Shown: positions 22,845 through 29,994 of the stretch, in pieces
Layout: each line of letters opens with the position of its first letter
How positions within the stretch are numbered: the stretch's first letter is position 1
DNA from: an uncultured Oscillospiraceae bacterium
GTDB taxonomy: Bacteria > Bacillota > Clostridia > Oscillospirales > Acutalibacteraceae
Direction: 5' to 3'
Length of the DNA: 64,000 bases
Assembly (NCBI GenBank): GCA_958366985.1
Contig: CATXDC010000008.1
Location: 39,026-103,025, forward strand
The notes under the pieces: generated by a model
The model's database searches: none
What the model was told of the DNA's origin: nothing
Seen by the model: the letters and a program-made list of their open reading frames with translations, nothing else
Made by a program: the position numbers and the translations under genes

Positions 22845-24413
22845 TCAGAATCCGTATTTTTCAGAAAGCTTTAATTCAAAGTTTGGATCTTTACGCCACT
22901 TGTTCCAGCCGTTTGCAGTTCTGCTGAAAATCGGAGATACTGTCTTTCCGTGATAAATCTCAGGAGGAGCAAGTCTTGCACCCATGGATGCAAAATAATC
23001 TCTCATGTTCTCCATACGGCTCTCAAAATCATCATAATTTTTAAGATTTTCCGCTGTCCATGCTGCTTCTGCAATGGCAATAAGTCTTACATATGTATTG
23101 AGATCGAATTTCTTCTCGTTGCGGACATATTCGGTCCACTGAGGAGCTTCCATACCTATAACATTTGTATCGTCTGTTATGCCTAAGGTAGCAGCGCTGA
23201 AAGAATATGTCTTTTTAAGAGGTCTTATTGCAAAAGCATGATCCATATAAACATAATCTACAAGAGAAATGATCATCTTACCGCCGTTTTTAAGCCATTT
23301 AAGCTCAAGGTTTTCGCCGGGCTTTCTCTTGACCCACCACTGAGGAATGATATTTTTATCAAGTCCCTCTGAAGCGTCCAGAATTTCGTTCCAGCCCACA
23401 GTAGTTCTTCCCTTGCTCTTTAAGTATTCGCAGATAACATTGTTGAAATATCCCTGAAGAGCGTCTTCATCTTTAAGACCAAGCTCTTTTATCTTAGCCT
23501 GACATGCGGGACATTTTTTCCAGCGCTTTTTCGGAACTTCGTCTCCGCCAATATGGAAATAAGGATAGGGGAAAAGCTCACAAAGCTCATCTATAACGTC
23601 TTTTGCAAAGTTATAGACATTTTCTTTTCCGCAGCATCCGATATTATCCATAACTCCCCAGCGGTTTGAAACGTCTGTCTCTTCTCCTGTACAGGAAAGC
23701 TCAGGATAACATGCTATTGCTGCAACAAGATGACCGGGCATATCAATTTCGGGTATGACGTTTATGTGACGTTCAGCAGCATATGCGACTATCTCTCTGA
23801 TATCGTCCTGAGTATAGAAAAGTCCTCTGCCGTATTCGGTGTAATCTCTCTCTTCCTTTTTGCGTGCATAACCTTTAAGTGAAACAGGTGTACTGTCTCT
23901 TATGCATCCCTTTTCTGTAAGAAGAGGATATTTTTTAATTTCAACTCTCCAGCCCTGGTCATCTGTAAGATGCCAATGGAATATGTTCATCTTAAGTGAT
24001 GCCATAACGTCGAGAATCTGCTTTACCTTATCAACTTTCCAGAAATGACGTGCACTGTCGAGCATGAAACCTCTGTGACCGTATTTAGGAGCGTCTTCAA
24101 CTGAAACAGCTTCAAAATAATTTTCTTTTCCTGCAAGCTGGCAAAGAGTCATAAATGCGTAAAAAGCTCCGCTTTCATCTGAAGCCTTTACAGATACATT
24201 TCCCTCATTGCAGGAAATAGAATATCCTTCTTTGGCAATTGAATCATCTTTTGTAAAAGTAATTGTATTTTCGGGAGCTTCCGGTTTAGCTGAAAGAACT
24301 TTGGCAGCATATTCCGCCGTAAGAGGAAAATCACCGTTTATCTTCGTACCGGATGAAAAAAATACTGTTCCGCCAATTGCAGAAGCTTTAAGGGGCTTTG
24401 GAATGATGTTCAT
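22845..24413 (-). CDS. GH20 beta-N-acetylhexosaminidase
   Basis: 522 residues from the ATG at 24413 (AAAGG, eight bases upstream); a GTG three codons earlier at 24422 is an alternative. The N-terminal domain (about 1-105) is the usual GH20b alpha/beta fold, followed by a TIM barrel that opens with HRGFMLDSARHFW. The catalytic Asp-Glu pair lies in HIGGDEVPKK (about 291-292) and the substrate-binding HLTDDQGWR is present. The enzyme cleaves terminal GlcNAc or GalNAc by substrate assistance. No signal peptide, so it acts on imported chitin- or mucin-derived oligosaccharides. Single gene, with its own downstream palindrome. Confidence 0.94.
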   Translation of the reverse strand: MNIIPKPLKASAIGGTVFFSSGTKINGDFPLTAEYAAKVLSAKPEAPENTITFTKDDSIAKEGYSISCNEGNVSVKASDESGAFYAFMTLCQLAGKENYFEAVSVEDAPKYGHRGFMLDSARHFWKVDKVKQILDVMASLKMNIFHWHLTDDQGWRVEIKKYPLLTEKGCIRDSTPVSLKGYARKKEERDYTEYGRGLFYTQDDIREIVAYAAERHINVIPEIDMPGHLVAAIACYPELSCTGEETDVSNRWGVMDNIGCCGKENVYNFAKDVIDELCELFPYPYFHIGGDEVPKKRWKKCPACQAKIKELGLKDEDALQGYFNNVICEYLKSKGRTTVGWNEILDASEGLDKNIIPQWWVKRKPGENLELKWLKNGGKMIISLVDYVYMDHAFAIRPLKKTYSFSAATLGITDDTNVIGMEAPQWTEYVRNEKKFDLNTYVRLIAIAEAAWTAENLKNYDDFESRMENMRDYFASMGARLAPPEIYHGKTVSPIFSRTANGWNKWRKDPNFELKLSEKYGF

Positions 24414-24786
24414 AAATTTCACCTTTCACCTCAATAGAGTATTTGTTACAAAGAATTATAAACAAAAATTTATAATACTTCAAGGGGATTAATAAAATCT
24501 GTTTAAAAAATATTATTTCTTGTTATAAATAGCTTTGAGATATTTAATTTTAAATCAAAATTACAATATAAAAGCACAAAAAACATATATTATAGGCGAA
24601 AATCAAAATTGATTTTGATATATGTTAATTAATATTACAAAAGCTCGAATTTTGAAAAAATACATTCTGATGTGTAATATTAATGTGGAAATTAATGTTA
24701 TGTTATGGTAAACTTCTGTATACAGGGATTTTGCATATTTGTTATGCTTTTACATTTCTAAATTAACTTTGCGGAGGAAATTTATT
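24414..24786. other. AT-rich gap with an inverted repeat
   Basis: No gene. AAAATCAA and TTGATTTT form an 8-bp inverted repeat (24599-24616) in a very AT-rich region between the divergent GH20 and TM2 genes; it could be an operator. No promoter is convincing enough to name. Confidence 0.4.
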
Positions 24787-25188
24787 ATGGCAGGAATTTG
24801 TCCTATGTGCGGCGCTCCTATGGAGAAAAATGTATGTGAATATTGCGGATATGAACAGGAAATTCCTAAACAGGAAACTTATACATACAGTACTCATCAG
24901 GTAAGGCAGGATTTTGTTCAGCCTGATGTTGTTATAAATAATCAGCCTGTTTATAACACTCATACTGTGGAAAATATCAGCGGAAAAAGCAGGATAATAG
25001 CTTTTTTATTGTGTTTCTTGTTTGGACCTTTTGGTTTTCACCAATTTTATGTGGGCAAAATAGGATGGGGAGTAGTATACTTTTTTACCATGGGTATATT
25101 TGGTTTCGGCTGGGTTATTGATATGCTACTGATTTTAATCGGTCGTTTTAAGGATGCAAACGGATATCGTGTGCGTAAATTTTTTTAA
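24787..25188 (+). CDS. Zinc-ribbon TM2-domain membrane protein
   Basis: 133 residues from the ATG at 24787 (GGAGGAAATTTATT). The N-terminal four-cysteine ribbon CPMC...CEYC (6-24) can bind zinc. A flexible linker rich in Tyr, Gln and Val follows. The TM2 domain (about 72-128) has two membrane helices joined by GPFGFHQFYVGK and WVIDMLLILIGRFKD. TM2 proteins are common and poorly understood. The gene is single and closed by a terminator. The zinc ribbon plus TM2 fusion is common in Firmicutes, and its role is unknown. Confidence 0.88.
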   Translation: MAGICPMCGAPMEKNVCEYCGYEQEIPKQETYTYSTHQVRQDFVQPDVVINNQPVYNTHTVENISGKSRIIAFLLCFLFGPFGFHQFYVGKIGWGVVYFFTMGIFGFGWVIDMLLILIGRFKDANGYRVRKFF

Positions 25189-25220
25189 TGTTTGCTTTGC
25201 CCTATTCAAGCAACATAAAA

Positions 25221-25254
25221 AGCAGTCAGTCTTTTATAAGACCGGCTGCTTTTG
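25221..25254 (+). terminator. Terminator of the TM2 gene
   Basis: AGCAGTCAGTCTT pairs with AAGACCGGCTGCT with two mismatches around a four-base loop, followed by TTTTGTTATTT. Confidence 0.8.
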
Positions 25255-25281
25255 TTATTTGAGAGCTGATTAATAATTTTA

Positions 25282-26520
25282 TTATCCATTGCGGCAGTCG
25301 TTTACCGCTCTATACATTGCAAGCATATTTTCTGCGGGTACATCAGGCAGGATATTGTGTTCCTGATTAAATACAAAACCGCCGTCCTTTGAAAAGATTT
25401 CAATCATACGCATGGTGTAATCATAAACTTCCTGTGGAGTTCCCCTGTTAAGGATGGTTCTTGTATTGCATCCGCCTCCCCAGAATGTAATATCTTTTCC
25501 GAATTCCCTTTTGAGAGTTTCAGGGTCCATATCACGGGCTGTGGTCTGTACTGGATTGAGAATATCATATCCCGCATCTATGAGATCATCTATAATGGGA
25601 TAAACAGAGCCGCAGGAGTGGAGAAGTGTTTTCATGCTGCTGTGAGTGTGCACATATTCATTGAGAAGCTTATGGCGGGGTTTGAATATTTCACGGTATT
25701 TATCCTTTGACATAAACATTCCCGTATCCATTCCAAGATCATCGCCGAATCTCAGAATATCAACTACATCCCCTACTGATTCACATACGTTTTTAAGAGT
25801 TTCGAGATGTTTTTCCATCAGTGCGTCCAGAAGACCTTCCACAAGCTCGGGATCTGTATAGATATCCATAAGAAAATTATCCATTCTCCTGAGGAAAGTT
25901 CCCCATTCAAAAAGATTGCATCCGCATACTATCATAAGAGCCTTGTCGGTATGCTCTCTGAGATAAATTGCCTTTTTTCTCAGCTGTTCATAAAAATCAG
26001 GTTTGCCGGCGTTGTCCCAGGGACTGTGTGCAAGCTTGTTCCAAAGAACTTTATTCATGGCTTTATCAAGATCTTTATAGCTATCAGGGTATCCGTCTAT
26101 GTACGGAAAACAGGTCTGATCAAAAAATGTGGCACCGCCTGGCATTGATGCTATAAGATCGCCGTCTTCATCATAGCAGTTATATCTGTCATCCTCTTTT
26201 ACAGGGCGGAACCATGTTGGATACTGAGCATTGGAACCGTCTGAAAGAGTTACATCATACCAGTCGTTGTCATCTGTATTGAATGCCCTGCCGATATCTA
26301 TTACATCCACTCCCAGCTTATCTATAACGCTGTCCTCAACCTGGGCAACCTGCTGTATAACGTCATAAACTCTTGTGTGACCGTCCTTTATTCCCAGCGC
26401 AGATTTAAGCTTATTGTAACCGATAGCCGAAATACCGGAACTTGGTGTTGCTCCCAGATCCAGCGGCAGCTCACCGTTTTTATGGTTTATTGCATTTAAA
26501 ACACGCTCTCTTGATGTCAT
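25282..26520 (-). CDS. URO-D/MtaA-type superfamily protein
   Basis: 412 residues of the uroporphyrinogen decarboxylase superfamily. It opens MTSRERVLNAINHK, the usual start of the methyltransferase-like branch, and carries the zinc-type LLHSCGSVYPIIDDLID and GCNTRTIL. This branch includes MtaA/MtbA-type methyltransferases that work with corrinoid proteins, but no corrinoid protein or activase gene lies beside it here, so the substrate is unknown. True haem-synthesis HemE is shorter (about 350) and is less likely. It stands alone between TM2 and the rpsR operon. Confidence 0.82.
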   Translation of the reverse strand: MTSRERVLNAINHKNGELPLDLGATPSSGISAIGYNKLKSALGIKDGHTRVYDVIQQVAQVEDSVIDKLGVDVIDIGRAFNTDDNDWYDVTLSDGSNAQYPTWFRPVKEDDRYNCYDEDGDLIASMPGGATFFDQTCFPYIDGYPDSYKDLDKAMNKVLWNKLAHSPWDNAGKPDFYEQLRKKAIYLREHTDKALMIVCGCNLFEWGTFLRRMDNFLMDIYTDPELVEGLLDALMEKHLETLKNVCESVGDVVDILRFGDDLGMDTGMFMSKDKYREIFKPRHKLLNEYVHTHSSMKTLLHSCGSVYPIIDDLIDAGYDILNPVQTTARDMDPETLKREFGKDITFWGGGCNTRTILNRGTPQEVYDYTMRMIEIFSKDGGFVFNQEHNILPDVPAENMLAMYRAVNDCRNG

Positions 26521-26621
26521 AACTATCTCTCCGATAAATTAAATATTGTAAGTTACATTATACACGGTTTATCTGATTTCTTTTATGCATATTAGAATTA
26601 AAACTATTTAAAGAGAAATAT

Positions 26622-26654
26622 AAAAAAATCCCCTGCTGAAACCAGCAGGGGAAA
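26622..26654 (-). terminator. Terminator of the rpsF-ssb-rpsR operon
   Basis: CCCCTGCTG pairs with CAGCAGGGG around four bases; on the minus strand the stem is followed by ATTTTTTTA. It lies 25 bp after rpsR. Confidence 0.92.
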
Positions 26655-26677
26655 ATTAATTTCATATGAAATTAAAA

Positions 26678-26929
26678 TCAGTCGCTTGTGTAGGGAAGAA
26701 GAGCAACTATACGAGCACGCTTAATAGCTGTTGTAAGCTCTCTCTGATGACGAGCGCATGTTCCTGTTACACGACGGGGCAAAATCTTTGCTCTGTCAGA
26801 TGTGAACTTGCGAAGCTTCTGAACATCCTTGTAGTCGATAGCCTCAACCTTATCAACACAGAAAGCGCAAACCTTCTTGCGGCCTTTTCTGTTAGGTCTT
26901 CCGCCACGGTCATTCTTATCGTATGCCAT
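26678..26929 (-). CDS. rpsR: 30S ribosomal protein S18
   Basis: 83 residues, normal length. The family core IDYKDVQKLRKFTSDRAKILPRR is present (shown in parts: DYKDVQKL, FTSDRAKI). The cysteine pair CAFC near the start and the later CARHQ suggest the zinc-binding form. S18 binds next to S6 on the platform of the small subunit. It is the last gene of the rpsF-ssb-rpsR operon, 24 bp after ssb. Confidence 0.97.
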   Translation of the reverse strand: MAYDKNDRGGRPNRKGRKKVCAFCVDKVEAIDYKDVQKLRKFTSDRAKILPRRVTGTCARHQRELTTAIKRARIVALLPYTSD

Positions 26930-26953
26930 GAAACATTTCCTCCTTGTTTAATC

Positions 26954-27403
26954 TTAGAACGGAAGTAATTCTTCGTCCGAACTTAAATCGTCGAAATCAT
27001 CTGCGCTGCCCGTTGAAAAAGACGGTGCAGGCGCTGCGGGTGCAGCCTGTCTTGCAGGAGCAGCTCCACCGGTTCCGCTTTCGCTCTTTGAACCGCAGAA
27101 GCTTACGTTATCCGCAACAATTTCGAATGCTGTTCTCTTGTTTCCGTTTCTGTCCTCATAGTTGCGGGTCTGGATTGAACCCTGTACCGCAATCATGGAA
27201 CCTTTGCGGAAATAGCGGGAAACAAATTCAGCAGTGTTTCTCCAGGCGACGACGTTAATAAAGTCTGTCTGCCTGTCTTCACCTGCTCTCTGATAGCTTC
27301 TGTCAACTGCAACGGAAAAACTTGTTACGGAAATTCCGTTAGGGGTTGTACGAAGCTCGGGGTCGGCTGTAAGCCTGCCCATGATAACTGCACAGTTAAG
27401 CAT
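26954..27403 (-). CDS. ssb: Single-stranded DNA-binding protein
   Basis: 149 residues. The OB fold covers residues 1-105 (MLNCAVIMGRLTADPELR, FSVAVDRSYQR, DFINVVAWRNTAEFV). A Gly/Ala/Pro-rich flexible region leads to the acidic tip DDFDDLSSDEELLPF, which binds partners such as RecO, PriA and the clamp loader. It coats single-stranded DNA during replication. The gene lies between rpsF and rpsR, the usual Firmicute arrangement. Confidence 0.97.
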   Translation of the reverse strand: MLNCAVIMGRLTADPELRTTPNGISVTSFSVAVDRSYQRAGEDRQTDFINVVAWRNTAEFVSRYFRKGSMIAVQGSIQTRNYEDRNGNKRTAFEIVADNVSFCGSKSESGTGGAAPARQAAPAAPAPSFSTGSADDFDDLSSDEELLPF

Positions 27404-27416
27404 TTTCAGAGCCTCC

Positions 27417-27707
27417 TCAGTTCTTCTTTACGATGAGTGAACGAAGCACGCCATCAGTAATCTTAAGAACACGCTCAAGCTCTGCGGGGAACTCGGGAGC
27501 ACATGTGTGATTTACAACAACATAGTATCCCTCGGGCTCGTCGTCGATAAGGTAAGCAAGTCTTCTCTTGCCCCACTCGTCAACGCTCTCCACAGTACCG
27601 TTAGCCTCCATGAGAGCCTTGAACTTTGCTACAAGCTCCTGTGCCTTTTCCTCGCCGTTCTTGACGGAGAAAACAAGCATTGTTTCATAGCTGTTCTGGT
27701 TTGCCAT
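27417..27707 (-). CDS. rpsF: 30S ribosomal protein S6
   Basis: 96 residues. The start NSYETMLVFSV and the core DEWGKRRLAYLIDDEPEGYY fit S6. It pairs with S18 in the 30S subunit. First gene of the operon with ssb and rpsR; the ribosome site (AGAAGGAGGTGC) is strong and lies at the end of a folded leader. Confidence 0.97.
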   Translation of the reverse strand: MANQNSYETMLVFSVKNGEEKAQELVAKFKALMEANGTVESVDEWGKRRLAYLIDDEPEGYYVVVNHTCAPEFPAELERVLKITDGVLRSLIVKKN

Positions 27708-27783
27708 CTAAAAGCACCTCCTTCTGGTCTTTGGCCCCGGACCTTTTCCGGAGCAAGGATTGCCGGTAAACATAAACCGACAG
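27708..27783 (-). promoter_or_regulatory. Probable S6:S18 autoregulatory leader RNA
   Basis: The 75-nt 5' UTR holds a stem with TACCGGCAATCC and GCTCCGGAAAAGGTCCGGGGC (in parts), ending in AGAAGGAGGTGC. This matches the position and CCG-rich look of the known rpsF leader that binds the S6:S18 complex. The call rests on position and partial motif likeness. Confidence 0.5.
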
Positions 27784-27789
27784 TTTGGT

Positions 27790-27818
27790 ATTATAGCAGT
27801 TAAATCCTTATAAGTCAA
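27790..27818 (-). promoter_or_regulatory. Promoter of the rpsF-ssb-rpsR operon
   Basis: Minus strand TTGACT (27818-27813), 17-bp spacer, TATAAT (27795-27790). Confidence 0.9.
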
Positions 27819-27867
27819 GGGTTTCAGGGGATTTAAGCATATTTTTCGGGACAAATTTATTTACTTG

Positions 27868-27896
27868 TTGACATCCTTTACAGAATGTGATATTTT
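27868..27896 (+). promoter_or_regulatory. Promoter of the PadR operon, overlapping a possible operator
   Basis: TTGACA (27868-27873), 17-bp spacer, TATTTT (27891-27896). Just downstream, TTACT and AGTAA form an inverted repeat that could be a PadR operator. Confidence 0.75.
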
Positions 27897-27943
27897 TACT
27901 TTACTGTTTAGTAATACAAAATAGTGAAGCAAGGGAGATTAAA

Positions 27944-28309
27944 GTGGAAAACAAATACGAACAGCAATTCAAAAAAGGTTCCCTTGAAATGGTGCTGCTT
28001 AGCCTTATAAGTGAAAAGGAAACCTACGGATATGAGATAATAACAAATCTCAACGAAAAAGGCGGCAGAATTTTCGGATACACCAGAGAGGGAACAGTAT
28101 ATCCTGTTTTATACAGACTTGAAAAAAACGGACTTATAAAGAGCAGAATGGCTCCGTCCCCTGCCAACGGCGGAATGAAGAAATATTATTCCGCAACACA
28201 AGAGGGAAAAGCAGCGCTCAGCGCCATGAAAAACTTCTGGCATGATTATGTTGAATGCGTAAATTCCTTTATGACTTTTTCGGAGGAGGAAAAGAACAAT
28301 GACAAATAA
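27944..28309 (+). CDS. PadR-family transcriptional regulator
   Basis: 121 residues from a GTG start at 27944 (GGGAG, seven bases upstream); an earlier ATG 19 codons upstream lies within the -10 region and is rejected. The winged-helix core is typical: FKKGSLEMVLLSLISEKETYGYEI and REGTVYPVLYRLEKNGLI (in parts), then MKKYYSATQEGKAAL. PadR proteins repress genes for membrane or stress functions. It overlaps the DUF1700 gene by 11 bp, and the pair is a standard module. Confidence 0.92.
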   Translation: MENKYEQQFKKGSLEMVLLSLISEKETYGYEIITNLNEKGGRIFGYTREGTVYPVLYRLEKNGLIKSRMAPSPANGGMKKYYSATQEGKAALSAMKNFWHDYVECVNSFMTFSEEEKNNDK

Positions 28310-28772
28310 AGAGAAATACATAAAATCAGTTAAAAGAAAGCTCAATGTGCCCGATGATTTGAAAACTTCCGTTTTGGAGGAGCTGAGGGAAGCTTTCGAT
28401 TCGGCAAAGGAGCACGGCGAGAGCGAAAATGATTTGATAAACCGTCTCGGAACACCAAAAGAGTTTGTAAATGACGTCATAAAAAACGCTGATCTGACCG
28501 ATGAGCAGAAAAAGTATATTAAACAGCGAAAGAATATTATAAAGGTAATAATTGCCTTTATAATTGCAGCTGTAGCCTTTACAGGATATTACATATACAA
28601 GCGTATGTCCATGGGTAACGTTATTGGATACGCAAACGGTTCTACAAACATTCAGGTAATGGGCGGATCGGAAAATATTTTACTTATAATTTTTTATATT
28701 GCGGTTTTTGCTGTAATTGCAGGTCTTTTGATTTATTCGGTTCATCTTAAAAGGAAACTCAACAGGCAGTAA
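28299..28772 (+). CDS. DUF1700/HAAS-type membrane protein
   Basis: 157 residues. The N-terminal half is a helical soluble domain of the HAAS type with LRE AFDSAKEHGE and INRLGTPKEFVNDVI; the C-terminal half has two membrane segments (about 83-103 and 128-148). DUF1700 proteins sit with PadR regulators, which they may sense or control. The gene overlaps padR by 11 bp. Confidence 0.85.
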   Translation: MTNKEKYIKSVKRKLNVPDDLKTSVLEELREAFDSAKEHGESENDLINRLGTPKEFVNDVIKNADLTDEQKKYIKQRKNIIKVIIAFIIAAVAFTGYYIYKRMSMGNVIGYANGSTNIQVMGGSENILLIIFYIAVFAVIAGLLIYSVHLKRKLNRQ

Positions 28773-28804
28773 AAAATAAGCTAATTTTAAAAGGAAGTTA
28801 TATT

Positions 28805-29266
28805 ATGAATCATTTTAATTTCTCGAAAAGCAAAATATTTCTCACAGTGATTGTATTTGTCTTATCGGTCAGCATATTTTCAGGGTGTTCATTTAATGAA
28901 AAAAATCAGGAGGAAACCACAGTAAGTGTAAATGCTCCTGAAATCCCCCTTAAACCGTGGAATGATGAAAATCTTTATGAGAATATTCCCGCACCAAAAA
29001 ATGCCGATGTATATGTACTTACGGAAAGCTATTACGACAGCTGGAAAATCTATTCCTTTTCCTTTGAGAATTTTACAATGGAAGAAGCGAAAGAGTATAT
29101 TTCTTCCCTTGAATCTTCCATTGTCACACGGGAACATTATGATGAGTATTATGAAAATGAAATACCCATGCTCAACTATATGGGATATGTAAATGACGAT
29201 TTGGCTGTAACTATTTCCCAGTGCGGCGAAAGCGGAGGTATGACTGTAAACGTCAAAGCTGATTAA
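28805..29266 (+). CDS. Small lipoprotein, unknown function
   Basis: 153 residues. The signal peptide ends with FSGC (Cys28). The mature part is acidic and Tyr-rich, with no recognised domain. It is the third gene after padR and the DUF1700 gene (32-bp gap) and probably belongs to that unit; the ribosome site is AAGGAAG. Function unknown. Confidence 0.75.
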   Translation: MNHFNFSKSKIFLTVIVFVLSVSIFSGCSFNEKNQEETTVSVNAPEIPLKPWNDENLYENIPAPKNADVYVLTESYYDSWKIYSFSFENFTMEEAKEYISSLESSIVTREHYDEYYENEIPMLNYMGYVNDDLAVTISQCGESGGMTVNVKAD

Positions 29267-29319
29267 AAGATAAATTTTCAGCGAGGGAGAAAATTATCAC
29301 AGATTTTTTGTTTCTGATG

Positions 29320-29347
29320 TTGACAAACGGAAAATCTGTGATAAAAT
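29320..29347 (+). promoter_or_regulatory. Promoter of tRNA-Gly
   Basis: TTGACA (29320-29325), 16-bp spacer, TAAAAT (29342-29347), 17 bp before the tRNA. Confidence 0.8.
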
Positions 29348-29363
29348 ATCCTTACGCTGTTTT

Positions 29364-29439
29364 GCGGATGTAGCTCATCTGGTAGAGCGCCACCTTGCCA
29401 AGGTGGAGGTAGCGAGTTCGAGCCTCGTCATCCGCTCCA
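29364..29439 (+). tRNA. tRNA-Gly (anticodon GCC)
   Basis: 76 nt with CCA encoded. Acceptor GCGGATG pairs with CATCCGC; anticodon stem CCACC/GGTGG with loop TTGCCAA gives GCC; T-arm GCGAG-TTCGAGC-CTCGT. The discriminator base is U, normal for bacterial glycine tRNA. Confidence 0.97.
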
Positions 29440-29446
29440 AAATTTA

Positions 29447-29476
29447 AGCTCTCAGGTGATTCCTGAGAGCTTTTTC
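29447..29476 (+). terminator. Terminator of tRNA-Gly
   Basis: AGCTCTCAGG pairs with CCTGAGAGCT around a five-base loop, followed by TTTTCTTTT. It may also act for the opposing acetyltransferase gene. Confidence 0.9.
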
Positions 29477-29478
29477 TT

Positions 29479-29958
29479 TTATATTTTTTTCATCATTTCA
29501 ATTGTTCTTTCGCTGTACCCGTTTGAACAGTAAAATTTTTGAGCCTCTTTATTGCTGCCGAAAACTTCCAAAAGAACATCTTCACATCCTGATTCCTTAA
29601 AAAATTCTTCCATTTTTTCAAGGAGCAGTTTTCCTGTTCCCTGTGACCTGAATTTTTTGGATACAATAAGTTCGGTAATTCTGCCTCTCTTCGGAGCACA
29701 AAAACAAAAACTATTTTCAGCTTCATTATTGATGATTCCTATTACAAGACCTGTAATTTTATCATCTTCCTGAGAAAGCAGGATTTTTCCGTTATGCTCT
29801 TTTACTTCTTCTATTGTCTTTTCAAAATATTTGTCTCTGAATTGTTCAGTGAGGATGTTATATTTTTCACTGTCCAAATCGGCAATATGTCCCTGAAGTT
29901 CCGTCAGCAGATTTTTAACTGCATCTGTATACTCAGGTGAGTACTCAATTATTTTCAT
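29479..29958 (-). CDS. GNAT-family N-acetyltransferase
   Basis: 159 residues. Acetyl-CoA binding motif A is RITELIVSKKFRSQGTGKLLLEKME (in parts: ELIVSKKFRSQGTG), followed by the C-terminal AQKFYCSNGYSERTI. The substrate cannot be told. No strong ribosome site precedes the ATG. It lies 36 bp downstream of the GH95-like gene and could be co-transcribed with it, but there is no functional link. Confidence 0.88.
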   Translation of the reverse strand: MKIIEYSPEYTDAVKNLLTELQGHIADLDSEKYNILTEQFRDKYFEKTIEEVKEHNGKILLSQEDDKITGLVIGIINNEAENSFCFCAPKRGRITELIVSKKFRSQGTGKLLLEKMEEFFKESGCEDVLLEVFGSNKEAQKFYCSNGYSERTIEMMKKI

Positions 29959-29994
29959 AGTTGCTTTGCTTTATTGTAGGTTCCTTTCTTTAAT

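Noticed and set aside
25282..26520. HemE (haem biosynthesis) for the URO-D protein
   Set aside because: The length and the MTSRERVLNAINHK start fit the methyltransferase-like branch, and no other haem gene is in the window.
28889..29137. Minus-strand frame opposite the small lipoprotein
   Set aside because: No ribosome site or recognisable motif; the plus-strand lipoprotein has a clear signal peptide.
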